A stretch of 64,000 bases of DNA from Arthrobacter sp. ERGS1:01 (GCF_001281315.1 NZ_CP012479.1:3782001-3846000); one strand, 5' to 3'. Shown: positions 49,712 to 59,336, counted from the stretch's first letter. The notes: generated from the sequence alone by a model not told the origin. Numbers and translations: made by a program.

Positions 49712-52700
49712 CTACGCGTGGCGGCTTCGGCGCCTGCGGTTCACGGCGATCCCCACGCCAATCAGCAGGGAGATCAGGCCCAGGCCGGACACCAGCGAGA
49801 CGTTCGCGCCCGTGCTGGCCAGATCATTCCCCGGCGCCGGCGTCGCAACTGCCGAGGCTGCAGCGCTCGACGGCGTTCCCGCCCCAGGTGCCTTCGTCGC
49901 GGTCGCGCCGGCCGACGCCGAGCCCGTTGACGTCGCACTGATTGAGGCCGTGGCGCTGGGCGCCGTCGACTGCGTGGCCGTGGCACTCCCCGTCGGCTCG
50001 GTTGTCGGGTCGGTCGTCGGCGAAACCGTCGGACCCGTGGTGGGATCCGTGGTCGGACCGACCGTCGGATCGGTCGTCGGTGTCGCGCTGGGCGACGGCG
50101 TCGGGGTTTCCGTGGGGACAACAACCTCGGCGACGGTCACGGCGGCCGCTCCGGCGCTGCTGGCACCCGCGGCCTGGATCTGGTGGTCCCCGGCCGGCGC
50201 ACCGGCCGGGGTCGTGACGTCAACGCTGAATGCGCCGTCGCCGTCGGCCGTGGCAGTTCCCAACGGCAGCGGATCCGAATGCAGGGTCAGCGCCACCTTC
50301 TCCCCCGGGGTGAACCCGGTGCCGGAAACCTTCCAACCGGACGCCGTGGCGGCCGCGGTCAGCACACCCACACGGGCCACCGACTTCTGGTCCAGCACGG
50401 ACAGTGCACCGTTGGCGTCCAGGGCCGAGAACGCAAGCGTGTTCTCACCCGCAACGGCGGGGACGCTGAACATGAAGGACCCGTTGGCCGTGATCGGGTG
50501 GGCAATACCGTTGACCGTGGCCGTGACGGTGCCGCTGACTCCCGCCAACGTGCCGGAAGCCGTGAAGACCGGCTTGCCCGCGGCGTCAAAGGAGACCGTG
50601 GTAGACAGATCCGTCAGGGTCGTTGCCGCCGCGGCCGGTAGCGCGGGGGCGCCAACGGCCTTCCATGGCACGTCCGGTGCGCGGTAGTAGCCGATCTTGG
50701 CCGCGTCCCAGCCCTGGGCCACGTTGACCAGCCGGGCCGTGAAGTCCGCCAGCTGGGCCGGATCGTTCTGCCGGTCGGCCTTGGCGCTCCAGGCAACCTC
50801 GGCAACGGCCGGGAAGCGCGGGAACAGCATCTGGTTCATGTACGTGCGCACCGAATCAAAGGGCTTGGCCGCGGTCCACGGGACACTGCCGTTCTGGTTG
50901 GTCGCATCTGCCCACAGGGCCACCTCCACGCCAAGGATCTGGCTGTCGGTGATGGCCATCTTGCCGCCGCCGGTCACGTTGGGAACGGCCGTGGTGGGAT
51001 CCCACTGGTAGGCGCGGGCCAGGTTGATGTAGCCGCCGTTGACCCACGTCAGGCCGTATTTTGTGCTGGAATCGTACTTCATGTCGATGTACGTGTGGTC
51101 GGCCGGGGACATGATCAGCTTGTTGCCGGCGGCCAGGGCGTGGGCAACGTTGGGGGTCAGGGCGGGGTCGCCGGATTCCTGGGCGTAGTTTTGCAACACG
51201 CCGCCGGCGGGCAGGCCCTCGCCGTCCGCCCACGAGTTCCAGGCGATGACCTTCTTGCCGGTATCGGTGACGATCTTGTTCACGATCGACGTGTAGTCAG
51301 TGAACTGCTGGTGGGAGAGGCCGGCGGATTCGTCGCCGCCCACGTGGATGTAGTCGCTCGTGGTGGTCTGCCCGGCAACGTCGGCCATGACGGCCGTCAG
51401 GAAGTCCTTGACGTTGCCCAGATGTGCGGCGTCCTGGAGGCAGAAGTTCGGGCCGCGGCCAAAGTTGGTCCACGGCGGGATCACGGTGTTGTTGCAGTTC
51501 AGGTTGGCCACGGAGGACATGGCGGCGCCGGCGTGGCCGGGCCCGTCAATTTCCGGGATGACCTGAATGAACCGCGCCTTTGCGTAGTCCACGATTTCCT
51601 TGTAGTCGGCCTTGCTGTAGAACCAGGGACCGGCCACGCCGTTGTCCACCGTGCCGGCGGGGATGCCACTTTGCACGGACGCGCCGACACCGGTCAGGGC
51701 CGGGTAGGCGTCGATCGCAATGCGCCAGCCCTGGTCCTCGGTGAGGTGGAAGTGGAAGGCGTTGAGCTTGTAGTCGGCCATGTAGTCGAGGTATTTCTTC
51801 ACGTCCGCCACCGGGTAGAAGCGGCGGGCCACATCCAGCATGGCGCCGCGGTACTCCCAGCGGGGCTTGTCCGTGATCTCGACGGGCTCCACGGTCCAGG
51901 CGCCCGCCTGGACCGTGTCGGCGTTGATCTGGGCCGGCAGCAGCTGGCGCAGGGTTTGGATGCCGTTGAACACGCCCTCGGCGGTGTGGCCGGTGATGGC
52001 CACTCCGGTGCCCTTGACGCTGAGCGTGTAGCCCTGCGCGCCCAGGGATTCCGGGCCGTTGGCGGCCAGCGTGATGGCCGGGTACAGGCTCGACGCCGTT
52101 TGGCCCACCGTGAGCGCGAAGCCCGTGGCGGGCTTGAGCTCGTTGGCCAGATAGCTGCCCAGCGTGGCTGTCGCGGCATCGGTGACGATGGGCGTGTTCT
52201 TCGTCAGGCCAAAGCGCGGGCCCTTGCCGGTCACCACGGAGTTCGGCTCCGGGATCAGGGCGGGCAGCCCGGTGGGGGCCACGTAGTCCGGGTTGACCTC
52301 GTTGACGGAGAATTCGGCCACCGTGGTGGTGTCCGTTCCCGCGGCGCCAATATCGGAGTACGCCACCAGCTTCACGTAGCGGCCCGTGGCGGCCTGGGCA
52401 AAGTAGGCGCTTTGCTTGGCGCTACCGGTGACGAAGGCGCCTCCGGCAACGGGTGCGCCCCAGTTCTTCGTGTCGTTGGAGACGTAGATGCGGTAGTCGC
52501 CGATGTTGCCGTTGGTGTTGTTCTGGCGCGGCAGGTAGTTCACCCCGCACAGGGTCTTGCTGGCACCCAGGTCCACGGTGAGCGAGTTCGGGAAGTCTTC
52601 CGTGCCCACGGACCAGCCGGAGGACCAGAAGGTGTTGGAGTTTCCGTCAATCGCATTGGAGGCGGGGGTGTCTTCCGAGCCGTAGTGCGCCAGGGACTCT

Positions 52701-55231
52701 TCCGAATTTGCCGTGGCGGACACGGGGCGGGCGGACGCCGGCGCGCAGCCGGCCGGAATGGCCGTCACCGCGGCAGGTGCCGTGGGAAGTTCAAACGGCG
52801 CCGGAAGCGTCACCGTCTCGCCGTTTGCGGAGGCCGTGAAGGGTGCCCCTGCGGCAGTGGCTGTAAAGGTGAGCTGGGGGGTGAAGCCGCGGGCCGCGAC
52901 GTCGTCGGCGGTGAACGTGTGCTTCTTGGCCCGGCAGATCAGGTTGGCTCCCGGTGCCAGGGTGCCGCTGAAGCAGCCGGCAATGTCGATGTTGGACGTG
53001 GCGGCGATGTTGCTCAGCGGCACATTGCCGTCGTTGGTGATGCGCACCACGTAGGAGCCCTTGTCCTTGATGCCAAGGCCGGGCGGGGACGCGTAGTTGA
53101 ACACGTCGAGGATCGGTTCAATCTTCACCGACGGGGCGGGGGTCAGATCGGCGGGGGCCGTCACGGCGCTCGTGGTGATCTTGACGTTCTTGATGGTGCC
53201 CTTGAACATCCACTGGTCGATCGGTGCGGGGTTCGACCCGGTCTTGAAGTGCACCCCGCCGATGGTCACGGTGTCCAGGTTGGGCAGGGACTTGAAGAAG
53301 TACTGGCCCGTCTTGGAGTAGATTTCGGTTCCGTCCACGAAGTACTTCGTGGTGCCGTTCGCGGCCGTCAGGGCAACCGTGTGGTCTTGGCCGTCCATGA
53401 CGTTAAGCGTGGAGGCCGGGCTCTGGTTGGCCAGGTAGCCCTGCGCCCGGGAGGGGCGGATTTCAAAGTAGGGGTTCTTTCCGCTGTTGACGGTCAGCAG
53501 CAGGTCGTGGTCGTCCACGCCCTGCTGCACGGCGCCAAACAAGGTCTGCGGGACAGAGGTTCCTGTGTTGGTGCTGTTGAACGTGACGGAGACGGTGCCG
53601 TTGTCCAGGTTCTTCAACTTGGCGAGGATGTCGGTGGTGACGTCGGTCAGGGCGCTGCCGTCGTAGGTTTTCGGCGTGTTGTTTTCGTACACCACGGTGT
53701 CGGCCGCACTGCCGGTGCCGGCCACGGTGGCCAGGGGCACCATGACGGTGGAGCTCTTGCCGCCCGAGGTGTACGTGGCCTTCACAGTGACGGCCTGCAC
53801 GGCGCTGTCCTTGCTCGTGGCCACGGGGACGTTGACCACGGCCTGTGCGCCGGCGGCGATCACGGGTGTGGCGACGGTGCCTGCGATGTAGCCGCCGCCG
53901 TCGACCGCCAGCGAACCGGCCGGCAGGGATGCGGCGCCCTGGTTGGTCACGGTCACGGGAACGGACGTGGTTGCGCCCACCGACAGCTTGGTGGTGGTGG
54001 GGATGGACAGCGGCGCGCATGCGCCGTCAAGCTCGGAAAGCGGGAAGGAGGCGAAGGTGATGTTGGCGTAGCCGTTGCGCTCGTAGAGCACGCCCACGGT
54101 GCTGTTGTTGACCATGGCGGCCGTGGAATAGCCGGAGGCGCCGGTTTCCAGGACCTTGGAAACGGGCCAGGTAAGTCCGTCGTCGCACGAGAGGCGCACC
54201 GTGGTGTTCATGCGGATCTGGGAGTCGAAGTTGTTGGTGGAAATCATCCACTTCGACTTCGGATCGCTTTCGGGCAGGGTGGGGAACACGCGGGTCAGCG
54301 AGCCGTTGCTGGCGGGGTCCACCAGGGCGGGGTCGTTGATCATGGGGCCCCAGGTGGCGCCGCCGTCGGTGGAGAAGGCGCGCTGCCGGGTGCCGCCGTT
54401 GCGGTTGCTCAGGATCAGATTGCCGTTGGACATGGCGGCGGTCTTGTTTTCATCGGCGTTGCCGGGGGTGGGGGCGCCGTGCTGCCAGGTGGCGCCGTTG
54501 TCGTCGGTCCAGGCGCTCACGGCGGCGTTGCGGCCGCCGGTGCGCACCACGTACTGCTGCACCAGGCGGCCCTTGTAGGGGCCGGTGGCGATGAAGGTTG
54601 CCATGCCGGAAGAGGCGAAGGTGCCCGCCCAGGCGGGGTCCTTCGTCTCCGGGGTGATGTTGTGGTGCTGCCAGGTGGCGCCGTTGTCATCGGAGTAGCT
54701 GACCAGCTGCTGCACGATGCTGGGATCGTCGGTGTTGCCCACCGCGCCGGCGGCAAAACCGGTCTTGCGGGAGCCGGCGTAGAACAGGAAGACCCTGTTG
54801 GTGTCCGGGTTGTAGCCCAGCGACGGGTCGCCGAAGCCCTCCGGGTAGTCGCCGCCCCGGGCCACGGTCTGCGGGGCCCAGGTGGTGCCGCCGTCCTTGC
54901 TGATGCGTACCATGGCGTCAATGTGCGACGGGATGTCCGCCACGGTCTTGCGTCCGTCATAGGCGGTGATGACGGTGCCGTCCTTGGTGACCACCATGGC
55001 CGGAATCCGGTATTGGCGGTATGCGCCGTCCTGGTGCGTGGCGATGTCCGTCTTCTTGACGTTCGCCAGCGGCTCCAAGGGCGCCGGGGTGGACACGGGC
55101 GTCGCCGCTGCGGGGACGACGGCGGGTGCGGACCCCGCAGCCAGCGGTACGGCGTGTGCGGGGGCACCGAGGGCGCCCAGCATGCACGCCGCCACGGCGA
55201 CGGACATGGATCTTCTCAACCAGGTACTCAA
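49712..55231 (-). CDS. cell-wall-anchored sialidase (GH33) fused to beta-N-acetylhexosaminidase (GH20)
   Basis: 1839 residues from TTG 55231 (GGGAG six bases upstream). In order: signal peptide (to AHA, about 27); GH33 sialidase (about 60-405) with the YRIP motif at 74-77 and five Asp-boxes (111, 180, 242, 287, 348); a NEW3-type Ig domain (405-500); a LamG-like domain (515-690); a second Ig-like domain (700-810); an F5/8 C-type carbohydrate-binding domain (830-978); GH20 N-domain (990-1110) and catalytic barrel (1125-1480) with the Asp-Glu pair at 1300-1301 in HVGGDES; Ig-like domains (1540-1700); a Thr/Pro-rich wall spanner (1705-1790); and LASTG (1804) with helix and RRRR tail. It likely strips terminal sialic acid then GlcNAc/GalNAc from glycoconjugates at the cell surface. 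Confidence 0.93.
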   Translation of the reverse strand: MSTWLRRSMSVAVAACMLGALGAPAHAVPLAAGSAPAVVPAAATPVSTPAPLEPLANVKKTDIATHQDGAYRQYRIPAMVVTKDGTVITAYDGRKTVADIPSHIDAMVRISKDGGTTWAPQTVARGGDYPEGFGDPSLGYNPDTNRVFLFYAGSRKTGFAAGAVGNTDDPSIVQQLVSYSDDNGATWQHHNITPETKDPAWAGTFASSGMATFIATGPYKGRLVQQYVVRTGGRNAAVSAWTDDNGATWQHGAPTPGNADENKTAAMSNGNLILSNRNGGTRQRAFSTDGGATWGPMINDPALVDPASNGSLTRVFPTLPESDPKSKWMISTNNFDSQIRMNTTVRLSCDDGLTWPVSKVLETGASGYSTAAMVNNSTVGVLYERNGYANITFASFPLSELDGACAPLSIPTTTKLSVGATTSVPVTVTNQGAASLPAGSLAVDGGGYIAGTVATPVIAAGAQAVVNVPVATSKDSAVQAVTVKATYTSGGKSSTVMVPLATVAGTGSAADTVVYENNTPKTYDGSALTDVTTDILAKLKNLDNGTVSVTFNSTNTGTSVPQTLFGAVQQGVDDHDLLLTVNSGKNPYFEIRPSRAQGYLANQSPASTLNVMDGQDHTVALTAANGTTKYFVDGTEIYSKTGQYFFKSLPNLDTVTIGGVHFKTGSNPAPIDQWMFKGTIKNVKITTSAVTAPADLTPAPSVKIEPILDVFNYASPPGLGIKDKGSYVVRITNDGNVPLSNIAATSNIDIAGCFSGTLAPGANLICRAKKHTFTADDVAARGFTPQLTFTATAAGAPFTASANGETVTLPAPFELPTAPAAVTAIPAGCAPASARPVSATANSEESLAHYGSEDTPASNAIDGNSNTFWSSGWSVGTEDFPNSLTVDLGASKTLCGVNYLPRQNNTNGNIGDYRIYVSNDTKNWGAPVAGGAFVTGSAKQSAYFAQAATGRYVKLVAYSDIGAAGTDTTTVAEFSVNEVNPDYVAPTGLPALIPEPNSVVTGKGPRFGLTKNTPIVTDAATATLGSYLANELKPATGFALTVGQTASSLYPAITLAANGPESLGAQGYTLSVKGTGVAITGHTAEGVFNGIQTLRQLLPAQINADTVQAGAWTVEPVEITDKPRWEYRGAMLDVARRFYPVADVKKYLDYMADYKLNAFHFHLTEDQGWRIAIDAYPALTGVGASVQSGIPAGTVDNGVAGPWFYSKADYKEIVDYAKARFIQVIPEIDGPGHAGAAMSSVANLNCNNTVIPPWTNFGRGPNFCLQDAAHLGNVKDFLTAVMADVAGQTTTSDYIHVGGDESAGLSHQQFTDYTSIVNKIVTDTGKKVIAWNSWADGEGLPAGGVLQNYAQESGDPALTPNVAHALAAGNKLIMSPADHTYIDMKYDSSTKYGLTWVNGGYINLARAYQWDPTTAVPNVTGGGKMAITDSQILGVEVALWADATNQNGSVPWTAAKPFDSVRTYMNQMLFPRFPAVAEVAWSAKADRQNDPAQLADFTARLVNVAQGWDAAKIGYYRAPDVPWKAVGAPALPAAAATTLTDLSTTVSFDAAGKPVFTASGTLAGVSGTVTATVNGIAHPITANGSFMFSVPAVAGENTLAFSALDANGALSVLDQKSVARVGVLTAAATASGWKVSGTGFTPGEKVALTLHSDPLPLGTATADGDGAFSVDVTTPAGAPAGDHQIQAAGASSAGAAAVTVAEVVVPTETPTPSPSATPTTDPTVGPTTDPTTGPTVSPTTDPTTEPTGSATATQSTAPSATASISATSTGSASAGATATKAPGAGTPSSAAASAVATPAPGNDLASTGANVSLVSGLGLISLLIGVGIAVNRRRRSRHA

Positions 55232-55306
55232 TGCGCTCTCCCAGGGATCATGCGTGCGATGAGGGCCGACGCGGCATCAAATAGGACGTCCGACGTCAAC
55301 GGGCTG

Positions 55307-55335
55307 AGCCTAATCCAAAGTGCTATGGATCACAA
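55307..55335 (-). promoter_or_regulatory. promoter of the sialidase gene (TTGTGA-17-TAGGCT)
   Basis: On the minus strand TTGTGA (55330-55335) and TAGGCT (55307-55312) are separated by exactly 17 bases, giving a leader of about 70 bases before the TTG start at 55231. Confidence 0.55.
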
Positions 55336-55486
55336 TGCTGTTACATGACGCTATTTGAATCCTATTTAGCATTAAAAATCATCCCTATGGAGCCCTGCTG
55401 GACAGTCCCGTGCGCCCGCAGTAGCGTTCGGACGTGAAACCAACCGGCAACGCCGCCGCCCGCGACACCCCATCAAGGAGCCCAAC

Positions 55487-56281
55487 ATGACCAGCTTTGT
55501 GACGTCCGCGGACGGAACCCGGATCGGCTACGACAGCGACGGATCGGGACCCACAGTCATTTTGGTGGGCGGGGCCATGCAGTTCCGCGGCTTCGATTCC
55601 AACACCGTGGCCATGGCCAAATTGCTGGGTGCGCACGGCTTCACCGTGATCAACTTCGACCGCCGCGGCCGTGGCGACAGCGCCGCGGCGGGGTCGTGCA
55701 CGCTGGCGGACAACCTTGCCGACCTTTCCGCGCTGATCGAGGCGGCGGGCGCGCCGGCCGCACTGTTCGGCAATTCCTCCGGCGGGGCCATTTCGCTGGC
55801 CGCAGCCGCCGCCGGCCTGCCCGTCTCCGCCGTGGTGGTATTCGAGGTGCCCCTGGGCTCCGAAGGCGGCACGGATGGCGCGGAGAACCTGGCCGGGCTG
55901 CAGGCCACGCTTGCGAACGGCTCCCCCGACGACACGATTGCGTACTTCATGAAGGACATGCCGGCCGAGTGGCTCGACGGTGCGCGGAACAGCCCCGGCT
56001 GGCCGGTCATGACGGCCATGGGCCCGTCGCTGGAGGCCGACGCCGAATCCCTCGCCTGGGCCCAATCCGCACCCCGCTCCGAACTGTTTGCGTCCGTGAA
56101 CGTTCCCGTGCTGGCGCTGGTGGGCGAGCATACGCTGCCCATCATGCACCCCGCGGCGGACTCCATCACCGCGGCCATCCCTACCTCCACGAAGGAAACC
56201 ATCGCGGCGGCCAACCACAGCTGGGAGCCGGAGGCCATGGCCGCCCGAATCGCCGGATTCCTCGGCAAGCCCACGGCCTAG
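55487..56281 (+). CDS. alpha/beta hydrolase
   Basis: 264 residues. VILVGGAMQFRGFD (oxyanion region), INFDRRGRGDS, nucleophile elbow FGNSSGGAISLAAAAA (G-x-S-x-G, Ser about 101), acid in VLALVGEHTLP and His in AANHSWEPEAM form a complete triad. It is probably an esterase or lactonase of small substrates. AAGGAG lies six bases before the ATG. Confidence 0.88.
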   Translation: MTSFVTSADGTRIGYDSDGSGPTVILVGGAMQFRGFDSNTVAMAKLLGAHGFTVINFDRRGRGDSAAAGSCTLADNLADLSALIEAAGAPAALFGNSSGGAISLAAAAAGLPVSAVVVFEVPLGSEGGTDGAENLAGLQATLANGSPDDTIAYFMKDMPAEWLDGARNSPGWPVMTAMGPSLEADAESLAWAQSAPRSELFASVNVPVLALVGEHTLPIMHPAADSITAAIPTSTKETIAAANHSWEPEAMAARIAGFLGKPTA

Positions 56282-56460
56282 GAGCAATCGCCTGATTCAA
56301 GCAGCCCTGGTTCAAGCCGCCCCCGGCATGCCGTGACCTGCCCGCAACCACGTTGCGGTTTGGCGCCCGGATTCTGCGGCGCCTACCCCCGGCCCGATCC
56401 CCTGCCTAGGCTGATTCCGCCGGGCGGCGCCACCGCCAGGTGGAATTCGGGGAGGGCACC

Positions 56461-57081
56461 ATGGGCGGGCGACGCAGGATCCTGGCAGTTGCGGCACTTG
56501 CGGGGGCGGTCCTCGTCGTGGCCGGCTGCTCCGGACCTTCCGTAGTCGCCACGCGGGCCGACGGCGCAAGCCCGGCACCGGCGTCGGCCGCTTCAGGGAC
56601 CACCGACTCGGCGGCGTCAGATTCGGCGGCGGCGGACGGAACGGACACGGCAGGCGCCGATCCCACCGTCATGGCCACCACGGCATCCGTCACGGTCTAC
56701 TACGTGGCGCCGGGCGACGGCGGCGAGACCGGAATCCTGGTGGGCTGCGGCGACAGCGCCGTGGCGGTGACCAGCGGTGCCATCAGTTTCACCGACCCCG
56801 TGGAGGGGGCGCTGCGCATCCTTCTCGCCGACCACCAGGAACAGGTGGGCGAATCCGGCTTGGACAACGCACTGTGGGCATCCCGGCTGTCGGTGAAGAA
56901 CATCGACCGCTCCGGCACCGTCATCACCGTCAACCTGGTCGGGACGCTGGTTCCGGGCGGGGCATGCGACATTCCGCGCATTGACCAGCAAATCCTGCTC
57001 ACGGCGCGGGTCGCGGCGGGCGGGCCGGTGGACGTCACCGTCAACGGTAAGACGTTGAGTGCCGCGCTGGGCCGAAAATAA
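56461..57081 (+). CDS. GerMN domain lipoprotein
   Basis: 206 residues from ATG 56461 (GGGAGGG four bases upstream; the GTG at 56440 is less likely). Lipoprotein signal RRRILAVAALAGAVLVVAGCSG has its Cys at about 25. A low-complexity Ala/Ser/Asp spacer comes next, then a GerMN domain (TVYYVAPGDGGETGILVGCGDSAVAV, GALRILLADHQ, NIDRSGTVITVNLVGTL). GerMN domains occur in spore-germination GerM and in the actinobacterial lipoprotein LpqB, but here without LpqB's other domains. It is likely a cell-envelope protein of unknown role. Confidence 0.83.
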   Translation: MGGRRRILAVAALAGAVLVVAGCSGPSVVATRADGASPAPASAASGTTDSAASDSAAADGTDTAGADPTVMATTASVTVYYVAPGDGGETGILVGCGDSAVAVTSGAISFTDPVEGALRILLADHQEQVGESGLDNALWASRLSVKNIDRSGTVITVNLVGTLVPGGACDIPRIDQQILLTARVAAGGPVDVTVNGKTLSAALGRK

Positions 57082-57123
57082 AGGCCTGCTGAAAAAACTT
57101 TTGATGCCTATTTAGCAACAACA

Positions 57124-57139
57124 GTTGTATCCTGACAAC
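57124..57139 (+). promoter_or_regulatory. -10 element TATCCT with overlapping inverted repeat before the aminotransferase
   Basis: TATCCT (57128-57133) lies six bases before GTG 57140, suggesting a leaderless message. GTTGT and ACAAC form an inverted repeat around it, a possible repressor site. Confidence 0.4.
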
Positions 57140-58462
57140 GTGAACACTCCAGACGTTGGCGCCAATGCTGCCGCCGAAACCCTGTCCGAAGAAACCGTCG
57201 ACGCGCTTGCCCGCGCCCAGGGGCACCACGCGCCCGCCGAGCCGCAGCCGCACCCGCACGAGGCGCTGCTGTCGGCACGGGCGGCCAACATCAAGCAGTC
57301 CGCGGTGCGCGACGTGTTTGAGATTTCCATGCAGCCCGGACTAGTTTCGCTGGCCGGCGGCAATCCGTACCTGCAGTCGCTGCCACTGAACCACCTGGCC
57401 GACACCGCCGCGCAGATCATTGCCGAGCACGGCCTCGAGGCGCTGCAATATGGCGGCGGGCAGGGCACCCTGGAACTGCGCACCCAAATTTGCGAGGTCA
57501 TGGCCGCCGAGGGCATCCACGATGCCCGCCCGGAGAACGTGGTCATCACCGCCGGCTCCCAATCCGCCCAGGACGTTGCGGCCAAGGTGTTCTGCGATCC
57601 CGGTGACGTGATCCTGCTGGAGGACCCCACCTATGTGGGCGCACTGAACACCTTTGAGGCGTACGAGGTGGACGTGCAAGCCGTGGCCGGTGATGAGCAC
57701 GGCCTGATTCCGTCGGCCCTGCGGGCCAAGATCGCTTCGCTAAAGGCGGCCGGGAAGACCATCAAGCTGCTGTACACGATCCCCAACTTCAACAACCCCT
57801 CGGGCGTCATGCTGGCCCCCGAGCGGCGCCAGGAGATCGTGGACATATGCCGCGAGGCGAATATTCTGGTGCTGGAGGACAACCCCTACGGGCTGCTGAA
57901 GTTCGACGGCGTGCTGCCGGCCCCGCTGCGTGCCGCCAACCCCGACGACGTGCTCTACCTGGGCTCGTTCTCCAAGATCTTTGCCCCCGGACTGCGCATT
58001 GGCTGGGCACTGGTCCCTGAGCACCTGTTGCAGCGCTACTACCTGGCCAGCGAGGCCGTCACGCTGTGCCCGCCCACGTTCAACCAGCTGCTGGTCAGCG
58101 ACTACCTGCGCAATTACGACTGGATGGGGCAGATCCGCACCTACCGCAGCCTGTATGAGGAACGCTGCGCGGCGTTGCTTGCGGCGCTTGAGGAATTCAT
58201 GCCGGAGGGGGTCTCCTGGACCCGGCCCGAGGGCGGCTTCTTCGTCTGGCTGACCCTGCCGGAGGGAATTGACAGCTACCCCCTGCTGTACAAGGGGATC
58301 GACGCCGGCGTGGTGTTTGTGCCCGGTGCCGCTTTCACGGCCACCGAGGGGCCCAGCAACAAGCTGCGCCTTGCCTACAGTGCCGTCCCGCCGGAATCAT
58401 TGCGCGAAGGCGTCAAACGGCTGGCGCCCGTGCTGGCCGAGGCCATCGCCGGGGCGGCGTAG
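57140..58462 (+). CDS. PLP-dependent aminotransferase, fold type I (MocR/LysN-like, without DNA-binding domain)
   Basis: 440 residues from GTG 57140. VSLAGGNPYLQSLPLNHLADTAAQIIAEHGLEALQYGGGQGTLELRTQI and NVVITAGSQSAQDVAAKVFCDPGDVILLEDPTYVGAL match the aminotransferase subgroup related to LysN and the C-terminal part of MocR regulators. IPNFNNPSGVML, ILVLEDNPYGLL and the PLP lysine in YLGSFSKIFAPGLRIGWAL are intact. The donor may be 2-aminoadipate, an aromatic or a branched amino acid; it cannot be fixed from sequence. Monocistronic; a SGNH hydrolase gene is convergent. Confidence 0.88.
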   Translation: MNTPDVGANAAAETLSEETVDALARAQGHHAPAEPQPHPHEALLSARAANIKQSAVRDVFEISMQPGLVSLAGGNPYLQSLPLNHLADTAAQIIAEHGLEALQYGGGQGTLELRTQICEVMAAEGIHDARPENVVITAGSQSAQDVAAKVFCDPGDVILLEDPTYVGALNTFEAYEVDVQAVAGDEHGLIPSALRAKIASLKAAGKTIKLLYTIPNFNNPSGVMLAPERRQEIVDICREANILVLEDNPYGLLKFDGVLPAPLRAANPDDVLYLGSFSKIFAPGLRIGWALVPEHLLQRYYLASEAVTLCPPTFNQLLVSDYLRNYDWMGQIRTYRSLYEERCAALLAALEEFMPEGVSWTRPEGGFFVWLTLPEGIDSYPLLYKGIDAGVVFVPGAAFTATEGPSNKLRLAYSAVPPESLREGVKRLAPVLAEAIAGAA

Positions 58463-58468
58463 CGGTAC

Positions 58469-59329
58469 TCAGCCCTGCGCATCCGGGGCCAGCTCAAGGG
58501 CGTGCCGGCGCCCGGGAGGCATCTTGTCCTGCTGCATTGCGCCGCGGATGGCGGGTGCCAGGATGGCCGCCATATGCTGGGCCAGGAACTGTTCCCCGGC
58601 CAGGTTGGGGTGTTCCAGGTCGCTTGCCAGGTCCGTGCTTTCCGCACCCTGGAACCAGCCGAGGGCCACGGGGTCCACGAACTTCGCGCCAATGCCGGCG
58701 GCACCGTCCGCCAGCGACTCGCGAATGGTTGACAGCAGCCCCTGGTCGTCGTCGGATTCGGAGGTCGGCCCCACCACGATCACCGTCGCGTCCGGGGCCA
58801 GGACCTTGACCCGGGCCAGCGTTGCCTGGATGGCGGCGGCAACGCCCGCGTCGCCGGTGTCGTTGTCGGAGCCAAACAGCACCACCACCTGCGACTGCGA
58901 GTTCACGATGCGGTTGACGAGGTCCAGGAACACGTCTCCGTCCTCACCGGGCTGCACATAGCCGGCACCGTTTTCGGAGGCGTTGGTGATCTGCGCCTTC
59001 AAACCCTGGCTTGCCAGGAGGGGTTGGGCCTCGGCGGGCCAGGTGACCCCCGGCGTCCTGAACCCGGTGCTGAGGGAATCGCCGATCACATCGACGTGGA
59101 CGGTGGCCACGGGGTCCACCCGGGGCACGGAACCGTAGGCGTCGGCGGCAAAGACCACCACCAGGAGGACCACCACCACGGAGATGGCGCTGGCGAAACG
59201 GCCCCGCCACTGCGAAAGCCTTTCGGCCAGGGTGCGCAAATCCGGGTGAGCCTTCATACCCCAAGGGTGTTCCGCCAGCTTGCGCCGATCCCGAACGCCC
59301 GCTGAAGGTTTCTTATGAGTCTCCTCCAT
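58469..59329 (-). CDS. membrane-anchored SGNH/GDSL hydrolase
   Basis: 286 residues if the ATG at 59329 is used (ATG 59257 is an alternative; neither has a good ribosome binding site). One membrane span (FASAISVVVVLLVVVFAADAYG) places the catalytic domain outside. VHVDVIGDSLSTGF is block I with the nucleophile Ser, NENGAG-type block II reads NASENGAGY, VVLFGSDND is block III and DLEHPN holds the Asp-His pair. It probably deacetylates or de-esterifies a wall polymer or lipid; substrate unknown. Confidence 0.83.
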   Translation of the reverse strand: MEETHKKPSAGVRDRRKLAEHPWGMKAHPDLRTLAERLSQWRGRFASAISVVVVLLVVVFAADAYGSVPRVDPVATVHVDVIGDSLSTGFRTPGVTWPAEAQPLLASQGLKAQITNASENGAGYVQPGEDGDVFLDLVNRIVNSQSQVVVLFGSDNDTGDAGVAAAIQATLARVKVLAPDATVIVVGPTSESDDDQGLLSTIRESLADGAAGIGAKFVDPVALGWFQGAESTDLASDLEHPNLAGEQFLAQHMAAILAPAIRGAMQQDKMPPGRRHALELAPDAQG

Positions 59330-59336
59330 GCAGCAA

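Noticed and set aside
51095..55348. A 1417-residue open frame opposite the sialidase gene
   Set aside because: It is glycine/histidine/valine-rich with no domains, while the minus-strand frame has two complete glycosidase domains and a signal peptide.
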